Below are positions 1 to 10,394 of a stretch of DNA of 64,000 nt, piece after piece. Origin of the DNA: Rhodocollybia butyracea (taxonomy: Eukaryota; Basidiomycota; Agaricomycetes; Agaricales; Omphalotaceae). A program made the position numbers and the translations under genes. The notes under the pieces are model-generated. The model saw only the letters and a list, made by a program, of their open reading frames with translations, was not told where the DNA came from and did not search any database. How positions within the stretch are numbered: the first letter of the stretch is position 1; every line of letters begins with the position of its first letter. The DNA lies in the NCBI GenBank assembly GCA_015501585.1, contig JADNRY010000004.1, forward strand, positions 744,001 through 808,000. Direction: 5' to 3'.

Positions 1-2460
1 TCAGCTTTAATCTCCAGGCAAACGCTCCTGGACGCTCGATTACTCAATCTGGAGCTTTTATGGGTTTTTCAATCGAAATGTCCGTTGCAAACCAAGTCTG
101 TGAGTATCGCATTTGTCTGGAATGTTAGCTGTGTAGTTATTTTCATTTTTACAGTGGGCAAAAACTCGTACGTTCTATGGATGTAAACGTTCCGCTCGCT
201 GGTAGAAATTACGATAGGTCTATACTTCAAGTCCCGTTTCTAAATCTTCTGGCAACGATTCAGCAGAGATCAGGAGCCGTCCGCGTGCGCATAGGAGGAA
301 ACTCACAGGAAACAGCTGCGCAAGTTGCTAGCTTGGACGATGGCGAGGTTATAGAGAAAGACTTGACCGGTATTACCTACCCGGTAAGTTTTTGACCCTC
401 GCCTCGCTGTTTCAGCGTGATTTACCTCTTCGCAGACACAAACACCGCCTCTGGTATTCACGAGGGATCTGCTGTATATGATGGGCAATATCTCGCAACT
501 GATTAACGTTCGTTGGTTCGTCGGTTCGTACCAGTTCATCTGGAGTGTGCGTGAAGTCGCTCACAGACTACCAATACCAGGCATTCCCTTCAATGATTCT
601 TCGAACTTCAGGCTAGAGATTGCTCAGTCAGCGCAAGATATCCTAGGAGATCATTTGATTGGCATACAAGCTGGTATGGTCCTTGTATGCTCTGGTTTCA
701 GCGGTGTTCATAACATTTATTCTGTAGGTAATGAACCTGACCTTTATGGTAAGCGTTTAGTATGATCTGGTCTGAATGATATCTGATCCACGTATGCTTT
801 CCCAGCTGCACATGGTAACCGCCCACGGACTACTCGCAAGATGACTACGTGGACGAGATAAGTAGTCTGATCGATGTCATGTCCCAAAGTTCCGATCTAT
901 CGGTCGCACAATCTCTCCTTCTCACTCCTAGTGTCTGTGAGTAAAATATATCCCAGCCCCAATGCGAATTTTGACCAAACTATAGCTGGAACATGGTCCC
1001 CCGAAAGCGTTTGGGACACTGGACTCGTGGATCAATACAGTTCGAATATAGCATGGTTGAGTGTAGAACAGTCAGTTTTTTTTTGTCCTAGTCCTCTCCT
1101 GCACTGATTCCTCCCAGTTACCCAACCGACAACTGTTTTGCGCAATTCGGTATAGGAACTCCCCAAAATGTCACTACACTCTGGCCAACATACTTAATGC
1201 ACTCCTCTGCTCAAAGCCTAGTGCAGCCATACCTAAACTCTACAAGCTATGCGCAGTCGAAAGGCAAGCCGTTCATAATGTTCGAAACCAACACGGCATC
1301 ATGCGGTATGTGCCCAATTTCAATCACACATTCTCCCCCAGCTTACAAGTCCTTTACTATAGGTGGTTTTGCTGGAATCAGTGATGTGTTCGGTGCAGCA
1401 CTTTGGGGGGTCGATTATGGTCTTCTGATGGCGGCCTCGAACTTCTCAGGCGGCATGTTCCATGTCGGTGGTCAAAGCGTGTATTACAATGTAAGTCTCT
1501 ATCTCCCCGATGCTAATTACGACTAATCCATTATATCCAGCCTTTCATCTGTATGTCATGAACTCTGCCAGTCTCTCATCTATTCTCTCTCATTCGCTTT
1601 TAGCTCCTCCCACCAATCAGTCCTCGTTCAGGAAATGGACGGTTGGACCCGTGTACTACTCCGCCCTAGTCATCGCTGAAGCCCTCGGCCATCCAACCAG
1701 TCACAGGTGCTCGAGATAAGCGCAGCAAACCAAAGCACATATACGCCCAACTATGTCATATACGAAAATGGGCAGCCCGTGCGGATGGTCTTGATCAATT
1801 TTTTGTCAGATTCGTCGGGGAATAGCAACTACACAGCAAACATAGCTATCGGAGGAGGCAACACAGGACAATCGACTACCATTCCTTCGCAGGTCAGGGT
1901 CAAGTAGGTATCTAGTTGTCACTGAGCTCGGTGGAAAGCTAGCCCATTCATAGGTATCTCACCGCCTCATCTGTATCACAAAAAGGAGGGTATACGTGGG
2001 CAGGACAGGTTCGTCGTTACTCGTCCTAGGTAAAAACTAAAACCGACAGTTCCCTCAGACATTTGGTGGCAACTTCGACTCTGATGGTAGACTGCAAGGA
2101 ACCGAAACGATTGAGACTATTCCTTGTGATCAAACCGCCCAAGTATGTTTAGTGAGCGTACCAGCTCCAGGCGTCGCACTAGTTTTCCTCACGGGCGAGC
2201 GTTTGACTGAAACGGAGGGGGCAGCTTCTACTACTTTTGCGACAACAGTGTTGACGCAAACATTTAATACCGCAACTATCGGTGCATCAGCTCTCGCTAC
2301 ATCAAATGGTCGAAATGGGTCTAGTCCTTTGGGGAGTTCAAGCAGAGGAAGCGCAAATGGTGACTATGGCTTTAGAGGATCAGTCCCTGGTTCGACGATG
2401 CTTGGTGTATGTATTGCTAGTGCGATAAGTCTCGTCATAAGAGCAAATTATGTGTTGTAG
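1..2460 (+). CDS. GH79-family glycoside hydrolase (beta-glucuronidase-like), GPI-anchored, 5' end outside window, two frameshifts
   Basis: Spliced translation gives a GH79-type TIM-barrel glycosidase, a family that includes fungal beta-glucuronidases acting on cell-wall or proteoglycan glucuronides. The reading frame is already open at base 3, so the start lies upstream. Visible landmarks are the VRIGGNSQE strand, the acid/base motif GNEPDLY (around 730-750, formed across an intron) and the nucleophile motif FETNTASCG (about 1280-1310). The C-terminus is Ser/Thr-rich and ends in a hydrophobic tail, as in GPI-anchored secreted enzymes. There are about ten short GT-AG introns, for example 168-217. 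Two single-base deletions break the frame: after HGNRPR near 830 and after ALGH near 1692. In each case adding one C restores the family-like reading. The gene is either a young pseudogene or carries assembly errors. Family call is firm; substrate is not. Confidence 0.85.
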
Positions 2461-3926
2461 CATTGATAGCATATGGGTTTTTCTATTCTTGATTTTGTTG
2501 GATGGACTGAACAATTGGATTTATCTGATCTACTCCTTCCTTATAGTCCCCTAGCTCCTTTAAACATTTTCTCGTCCTTGGATTATGGCAGCTGTTACCT
2601 TTTCTAGTGCTGAACTTGTGCATCATAGATATCGCGCTCACGAGACAGTTTGCAGTGGCCATAATGATAGAGGTAGGGCGAATAGAAGCTTGGCCTTATA
2701 CGTGCTGAAGTCCATCGGTCCGCGTTATAAATTTGAAGTATAGGCAAGTGAACGAGTCAGTCACGGTAACGGTCACGATTTCGGCTAGTAACGTATCGCG
2801 TGACATCTTGCTTTACCTTTTCGAACTATGGCAATGATTCTGAATGAAGACTTTTGCGCAGAATTCAAGCTGTTCGCATCCCACCGCCAACGATAGAGTT
2901 AATCTAATGTCACCACAGCTCTATAACTTCCATATCATCTTCTCGCACAAGCGCACTGACCAGCTATAATGTGCTACTACTTTCGATGTACTCCCATTTC
3001 TTCGACCCGTGCTTATTATCACCTAGAAGCAGCACAGGAAAGCTTGCTGTGCCCTCGGATAGCATAGGAAGCTCAACTCTACTCCTACAACAGATAAAAA
3101 TGCCATCTACCTCGGATTCACCGTCCTGCTCAGTGCTCCTGCTTGCTAGGCCTGAATGAGCTTACAAGTTATCTACCCCTTCAGTCTTGCAGCCGTTGCT
3201 CCAGCTCTCCGATAGTTTTTCTATTGTGTCAGAGTTAATTCGCGATACTTATATGGAACACGAAGGGTGATAAGAAATGAACTGGTCGACTAATCGACGT
3301 ATCTAACCACGTAACCACGACTTCATCTCTGCAACAGTGATTCTTCGTATGTTCAAGACATTTCGGGCACTTATTCTCAGCCTATTTTTCTGACTCACTG
3401 CATATAGCCGAGCTATCGACACTCCATATCTCGAGAGGTGGAAATCTGCCATTACTAGGTTCGACATCGTGTGTGCCTCAATAGCGGCGGAAATGGCCGG
3501 TCCGCGTTCGAAGAGGGCGGTAATAGCACAGGAGAAAATATTCCCCGAGGAATTCTATTTTCCAAATAGCTAAGGCAAGTGGGTCGTGATTAACGCTTCA
3601 ATTGGTGAGCCATCCTAGCAGGAAATACCACAAGAGATTGATCTTACAGCTTCAGTCACAACACACATGCAGGTGAAAGCTTGACATGTGAAAATTTCAT
3701 GTCCCTCCTTCAGGAAAATGTGCAATGAGGTCCATATCGACATTTCGATAAATTTTATAGCCACTCTGTGACCTGCAATTATTAAACAGGAAAAGCTCAG
3801 AGAAGAGGAGACCAAGAGAAGCCGTTTTCGTTGTTTGCCGCTACTCGCTGTCCAATAGGCACGACTAGTGGCGGTAGCTTCCGCTGCATTAATGAGCCTG
3901 AACTTGGCATATCGTGGTGACTTCTT
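2461..3926. other. Intergenic, no gene recognised
   Basis: About 1.5 kb downstream of the GH79 gene. Only short open frames with no recognisable motif are present on either strand. I see no repeat, tRNA or transposon end. Confidence 0.6.
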
Positions 3927-4172
3927 CTAGGCGCGATTGTGTTGTAGCTTCAGTTGTTTGCGAAATACCTTGGCAATAGATGCACGGCTCTTTGGTAGGG
4001 GTTTGTGTAGTTGGGTTGGAAGGAGAGTTTTCCTGCTGGACTGTCCTGCCGCCGCTTTCTTCGCCTCTGCATCTGTCCGCTCATTTACCTCGAATCCCTT
4101 GCGGCCTGGCACCCAGGATATCATAACTTCAGGATGGCCAGTCTTTTTCAAAGTATTCGCTAGTCTCCGCTA
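3927..4172 (-). pseudogene. Fragment of retroelement RNase H domain
   Basis: A 74-codon minus-strand frame, plus a few codons upstream to a stop at about 4172, reads like the C-terminal part of the RNase H domain of fungal LINE-type reverse transcriptases. It shows ISWVPGRKG, NERTD, AEAKKAA and LHKPLPKS. The usual PGHxG histidine is replaced (PGRKG), and stops bound both sides. No reverse transcriptase or second end is visible, so this is a dead scrap. Confidence 0.6.
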
Positions 4173-4754
4173 TTCAGTACGTGCTTTACTTTTTCAGATG
4201 GCTAGTCGGCTACAGCATGAACTTGAGCTATTTCCATCATAATAAAACCGAAATCGAGCAGACATGCGAGATGCCAGTGCTAGTCGTCCTCTTTTCAATA
4301 TGCTTCTGAACACTCAGCGCTTCCCCCCAACTCTTGGACCACGCCGTGTAATAATTCCTTCCTTCCTTCCTTCCCCAGCATCCAAAGAGCGATAGGTGTG
4401 GCACCGTTACTCTCCGACATGCTATCGTTACTTCCTTGAAGCACAGCTCTGGTTTACCTCAGCTGTTCGTAACATCGACAGATCCACAGCTATTACTTTG
4501 TACTAGGAAACATCCAGAGGCGTAGATGTGTGGGGTCAAATCGGTCCTTGGGGGGCATATCGGCCGCACGCCACAATCCTTCTGGCGGATATAGTTCAGC
4601 TGCCATTTGCAGAAATTGTGCTTGGTCAAGCTCGAGTTGAGTATAAAGTGGGTTGTCTGGTACAGCTATTATTTGAGTTTCTGCCGCGAATTTGCTCTTC
4701 CTCTCATTGATTCTCTCACATATTTACCATCGCTGCATCTGCCCTCTTCTTTGC
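4173..4754. other. Intergenic with TTCC microsatellite; P450 5' flank
   Basis: No gene is seen. A short (TTCC)n tract lies at about 4355-4374. The last few hundred bases should hold the promoter of the P450 gene that follows. Confidence 0.5.
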
Positions 4755-7101
4755 ATGTCAACTCAAGCTATGACATTGTTGCAAGTCATCAGCATTCCTT
4801 TGGCTTTGGCCATCGTCGCTGTATTCTCGCGACGGCGCTCGCTGCTTCACAATCTACCGCCTGGTCCACCAGGTTATGATCAATCACGGGCCTTGGAGGG
4901 CTACAGATGGAACACATTCAAGGCATGGAATGATCTATATGGTAGAGCTCTTCTTGCTTTTCAGAACCCTCCGATTTCTTGACAGCAGACATCACAGGCC
5001 CCGTGGTATCTTTCTTCATTGGTCAAAAGCGTACCATTGGTCTGACAATCTACGATTTATCAACGGAACCTGCGTCTTACTTGCGTTCTCTAGTGTTGGG
5101 AACTATGGAGGCGGCCGTAGACCTGTTGGAAAAGCGCAGCGAAATCTACTCAAATCGTCCACATCTACTCATGGGGTAAATCTTCTTTGCCCTCTGCTCT
5201 CCTAATGGTGCTCATGAAACTTCAGGGAATTCCTGTTCTCGGAACTGCGTGGTTTTTCAATGACATATGGAGCTAAATGGCGAAACTGGCGAACGGTTTG
5301 CGTCCCCCAGAAGCCTTCCAACCAGGACTTGGCTCATATCAGTTTTTTCCTAGCTCCAAAGCTCGATGTTCAGTCCTCAGGTGGCACCTCAGATCAAGCC
5401 AATGCAGATTCATGAATCTGCGTTGTTATTGAATGACCTCCTCACGAATAAAGATCTTGCGAAAAATCATTCAATCTTACGAAGGTATATGTTTTTGGAA
5501 ATTTTCTGAAAGAACATGAACACGAACTGGAGCTCAGGTACACTGCATCGTTGATGTTCTACCTCGCATACGGGCGTCGCGTGAAGACCTTGGACGACCC
5601 GCTTTGCATGGCTCATGACCTTGTGGAAGAATGTGAGCACATTTCCTCCTTTCATTGTTGTAGATAAAGCTCACATTTTGCTATTTGATAGACATTGAAA
5701 GGTATGCCACAATTTCTGGTTAATTTGAGCTTGCAGTAGTAACTATTCTTGCAGTACAAGGTGGGTTATCTTTCGGACAAATGGACTAAGATTTTGATAT
5801 TACTATTCAAGGGTACCTGGGCGGTATTTTATAGAGTCTGTGAGTGGTCTTTTCTCTTAAATATAATTATCCGGAGACTGAGCCCAGCATTGTCCAGTGG
5901 CCCATATTATTATGGCTCCCAGTAAGTGACCCTCTGACCTTTGAACCGATGCATATGTTGACGCATCCAAAGCGTCCATTACAGTGGTTCCGCCGTGAAC
6001 CTGAACGACAGCGAGACATGAATACAAATTTATACATGACAGCCATGAATGACGTCAAAAACAGGATGCAGGACGGCGTTGTGCAACCTTGCACAACCAC
6101 TTATGGTATCGCAAAACAGGAAGAATTAGGCTTTAATGATATCGAGTTGGCCTATGCTCTTTCTGCTCCATGGGCCGCAGGCATTGGAACTGTGAGTTTG
6201 ACTTTGATTATTCGGATGATAGATTTACTGACGGCTGCGAGCAGACGACCGCCGCGCTTGAGATAGCAATCTGTGCCTACCAATTTTCTCTTGCTTTTTG
6301 AGACTTCTAATGTGTGTTGCTGCATAGTGGCAATGTTGCACTTCCCGGAATGTGTCCGCAAGGTACAAGGGGAAATTGATGCAGTGGTCGGACGAGATCG
6401 CCTTCCCACTTTTGAAGACCAACCGTCTCTGCCTTATACGGGTGGTTTCATCAAGGAGACACTCCGGTATGGCGAGTTACATTTGTATTGGGAAGACAAA
6501 TGAACTGTTTGTTTCAGCTGGAAAAACGCTACTCCCACTGGTATTGCACATTCGGCAACAGAGGATAACACTTATCATGGAATGTTTATTCCGAAAGGCA
6601 CCACCGTATATGCCAATGCCGCGTCAGTTTGCCGAGTTAGCTGCGTCTTGATCTGCTCACCTATTCAATATTAGTGGGATCTCGCTCGATCCGACTGTGT
6701 TTCCCGACCCGCATACTTTCAAGCCAGAAAGGTTTGTTGAGACTACTGACCCCAGGCTTATCAACCACAAATTTGGTTGCTTCGGCTTTGGACGTAGAAT
6801 TTGTCCTGGTATGCACGTCGCACTCCAGTCGCTCTACATTGTGATTTCCAGGTAGGCCAACCCAATGCTTTTCCGTGAGATTTGGTGCTGATCACCTCCG
6901 TCCAGAATGCTTTGGTCCTTCGATGTCCTTCCAGTTGTGGAGAATGGCACCGGATATATTCCTGGAGCAGATGATTTCACTCTAGGTTTGGTCAGCCGCC
7001 CAACCAATCTGAAATACCGGCTTGTTCCCCGGTTTGAGATTGTAAAAGAGCTCATCGCCATGGAAGCTGAACGTGCTACAGCGGAAGTTGCTGCACTTTG
7101 A
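4755..7101 (+). CDS. Cytochrome P450 monooxygenase
   Basis: Heme-thiolate monooxygenase, expected to be anchored in the ER membrane. The N-terminus has a hydrophobic segment (about residues 6-24), then a basic stretch and the proline hinge LPPGPPG. After splicing the frame contains KRTIVLGTMEAAVDLLEKRS (intron about 5059-5098), an I-helix like SAPWAAGIGTTTAALE (usual AGxxT), the K-helix IKETLRW (ExxR), FKPERF, and the heme loop FGCFGFGRRICPG near 6775-6815. A neat pair of introns near 5850-5990 restores YFIES-WPILLWLP-RPLQWFRREPERQ. About ten introns are needed. The junctions between about 5290 and 5370 and near 5650-5800 are not settled. I found no break that cannot be spliced out. The sequence resembles the multi-P450 clans expanded in Agaricomycetes. 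Substrate unknown. Confidence 0.88.
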
Positions 7102-8651
7102 CCTACATGCGCAACAAGCATGAGGAAGGGCATCATTACATTCGATACAGATAGCCCATTCCAGTTCAATCGTCACAATCATCCTCTTTCAAATGTGTTC
7201 TGTACCTTTCTTTCTATACTTCTTGTTTTCTATGCAATTCCAGTACAATACTAGTATTGCGACGAATAAGGGCGTTCAAAGTTCGAATTGGAACTCTAAT
7301 TTCCAGCGCTAAAAAAGCTTATTAGGACCTAACAGCGCTTAACTGATTGGGACTGATTGAAACGAAGCAGCCTATGCTGTACTAAGACTTGTCATTCGCC
7401 TTCCTGTGTTTCAGAACCGATTTCTAGTACGTACTTGTTGCTGTTGCAAAGTGTTCACGATAAAAACCTGCAACTTGTGGAACTGCTCAACAACCAAGTG
7501 CCGCTGGTGAGATGCGTTTATCTCAGAGGTTCAATGACGACACCTTAACCTGAAAACAAACGCGTCTCCTTGAAGTGGCACGCACATTGCCTTGTCGTCG
7601 AGGTGACAATCATTCAGGTGGTTCTTTAGTAGAGAGTATTGTTTCGTGCGGGTTTTCCCCAAAGCTACAGCATTATCAGCCTCTGTAGGAGAGCTTAGGG
7701 ATTTGAACAACGCGGGAGACATATCAAGATGTGGAGAATTAGGGAGCAGGGAGACCATCACCTCCAATCTTATGGTAGAGAACAGTAGGCGTATACTGTA
7801 AGAGCTGAGGTTGAGATGTCCTCGATGGGCCATTCCGATGATGATATGAGATACAGATACCAAGATGTCAGTGTAAGTCTGAAAATTAAAACTGAACCCA
7901 AGCAACTGAAGAGCACAGCGAATCCAACGAAAGAAACGGCTGCTGAGCAATGAGTCTGAGGCAATAGCCTGAATAGCAGACGCGTTTCAAATCTCAGGCT
8001 CGGAAACTTGAGGTGAAAAAGTTGCCGCAAACTTCACTGCGAACACGAAGTGAATCCGTCGTTTGAGTTGCTTGTCGTCTGTAGGATTCGAGAAGGTGAA
8101 AGGCGTTCTGTCTTAGATTGGGAGCGCATATATAATACTATATACTAAAAAGACGCGGATTAGATTCGTTGAGAAAGAACAACTGACCTCATATCCTTCC
8201 TACATGGATGTCGTGCAAATGTCCGCCATAGATTGATTGATTTAGTGATCACACACTCGAGCAACCAGCACACGGTGTAATCTCATCCAAAGTCCACCAT
8301 TCTTCTGTGTCGTTCCTTTGTGTTCGTCCAAATGATTCCGTTCGCGTTCGCGTCTTTTATATAACGACTTAGGTTCAGTACTTGCCACTTCAGAATCGCA
8401 AGGAATAAGGTCTAAAGGGCGTAAAAGGGCCAATTCTCGCGTGTTTTTCTATTCTCGGATTTCTTGGATGGACTGAATCGGCCACGATGGATAACAATAG
8501 CGGTGGTGGTGGTGTACTTATCCCTTTCTTAAACTCCTTTATGTAAGCATTTTCTCGTCTGGCTAAACCTTTTCCAGCGTTGACGTTGAAAACATTGAAG
8601 GGCCCGGGACAAGTCACAAATTATGAGTACCTTAGAACACCTTCTACCACA
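7102..8651. other. Intergenic, no convincing gene
   Basis: The longest frame is a 139-codon minus-strand ORF at 7531-7950 with no recognisable motif, probably chance. The stretch before 8652 would include the kinase promoter and perhaps a 5' leader intron (donor-like gtaagc near 8543, acceptor-like ccag near 8577). Confidence 0.45.
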
Positions 8652-9968
8652 ATGTTCGTCGAGGGTTATTTTTTTGAAGTCGAGAATGTCAAACTCTACC
8701 GACCCGGCGGCTTTCACCCAGGCGACAAATTTCACAACAACCGCTACACTGTTGTGCACAAGCTTGGATATGGCACATTTTCTACCGTCTGGCTCGTCAA
8801 GGACTCTGTCACTGATCGCTACGCAGCTCTGAAGATTATTGTCTCAGAGCTAAGCAACATCGCTTCGGAGATGGCTGTTTTTCATCATCTACAGTAGTTG
8901 TATAGTTCGGATATCGATAACGGGGACAAAGGCTACGTTGTTCATCTGCTAGACGGATTCGAGCACCACGGGCCAAATGGGACGCATCAGTGCATCGTCA
9001 CAGAAGTTCTAGGTCCTTCTGTATATCTAGATGACGCGGATCTCTTAGACCATTTCACGACTGGATCCATCCCAACGAACATCTCCAAACGCATCGCAAC
9101 TCAGGTCTCCCGTGGTGTCAGGTATTTGCATAGGCATCGTGTTGTCCATGGAGGTCAGTTTCTTCGCAAATAATGTGATTCAAGGCCTGTAATACCAATT
9201 TTCATAGATCTATATCCATATAACGTTCTTCTTTATACCGATGCTCTCTCATCTGGGTCCTCACAGGAAGATATAGAACGATACCTCGGCAAGCCCAAGA
9301 AGACGATATTCCAAACCTGCGATACGGCTGCAAATCCTTCAGACTCTTTTGATCCCCATGCTCCGCGATATTTGGTTCGAAATTATGACCCCGTAGCGCT
9401 CTGGAACCACTGCTTTTCCGATTGTAGTTATCTTCATGTCAAAATCGCTGATTTTGGCGAAGCGTTTATATGGTCTCCCGATGATCCAGAAATACACAAT
9501 TCACGCTGTGCTAGGGTCTTCGCCGCTCCCGAACTCCTATTCGAAAATAAGGCCAGTTTCGCGTCAGATATTTGGGCACTGGGTATCGTCAATAATCTTC
9601 TGTCTGACGGTGACGTTCCCTTCGACTCACACAATGTAGTCCTGAACATGATTCACTGGCTCGGTCCAATCCCATCACGATGGTATAACGAGTGGTCTGG
9701 TCGATCACTCTTGGACCCTCCTGGTAGCGAAGCGTGGATAAAGGCGACACAGTACAAAGAGAGCCACAACTGGCTTCGTATCAGGAACGAACATGCGAAG
9801 GCGGACCTGGCGAAAGGAGACAAGATAATCCGACGAATGCTCGAGTATGAACCCGGGATGAGAGCAAGTGCACAGGAAGCTGTCGAGCTCTTCGATGATT
9901 TCATGACTGGATCAGACCTCGAGTGGCAAGACTACGAGTGTCAGGCGGTCTCGGCGTCTCATATGTAA
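8652..9968 (+). CDS. SRPK-like serine/threonine protein kinase with an in-frame stop
   Basis: SRPK/CMGC-type kinase fold of the expanded agaricomycete SRPK-like family; such kinases phosphorylate SR-type splicing factors, though the substrate here is unknown. Visible are RPGGFHPGDKF, the glycine loop LGYGTFSTVWL, the VAIK lysine (YAALKII), catalytic loop VHGDLYPYNVLL formed across the intron 9154-9207, DFG (KIADFGEAF), APE (FAAPELL), a DIWALG helix and a normal C-lobe. The catalytic loop has HGD for HRD and Y in place of the usual lysine in DLK. A TAG at 8895-8897 interrupts the alpha-C region in frame (HHLQ, stop, LYSSDIDN); no splice choice removes it cleanly. The gene is either a recent pseudogene or carries a point error. 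The start at 8652 is the first ATG in the domain frame; an upstream exon is possible. Confidence 0.75.
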
Positions 9969-10394
9969 TCGGAAATGCAGAAAACAATCATCATGGTTAC
10001 TCGCTGTTATTTCTTCCTATCTTCCTTACCCGTGTAAATGCGTATACACACATTTCTCGTCCCCCCCTCGGACTCATATTTTTCGTAATAATGAGGTACC
10101 TAGACGCCTATTCTCACCTTATTAGCGTTCTTGCAACGTTCCAGCCCAGCTTGGCTCTTCCGTGTTCGAGGGGAGTATCATGGGGCCAAGCCCCGGCTAA
10201 ACAATCGTTTCCAATCCTACCTCTATATGTAGACCTGTAACCTCACTCTTGATCGTCCTGTTTGGTTTTTTGTAGAGTCCTCTGCATGAGAACGATATAG
10301 TAGGTCTTGTTGGTAGCTCGAAAATATTACCGTGAAGAATTTACAACAAATCGCTGGTACATTTGCGTAAGTTACAGATTAATACTTGACATCC
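9969..10394. other. Convergent 3' intergenic region
   Basis: Lies between the 3' ends of the kinase (plus) and Clf1 (minus). AT-rich stretches here may serve as poly(A) signals. No gene is seen. Confidence 0.5.

Noticed and set aside
4355..4374. TTCC microsatellite as a functional element
   Set aside because: Simple repeat; similar tracts occur at 42.36 and 54.83 kb and in introns, with no sign of function.
7531..7950. 139-codon minus-strand ORF
   Set aside because: No motif and no similarity to anything else in the window; likely chance.
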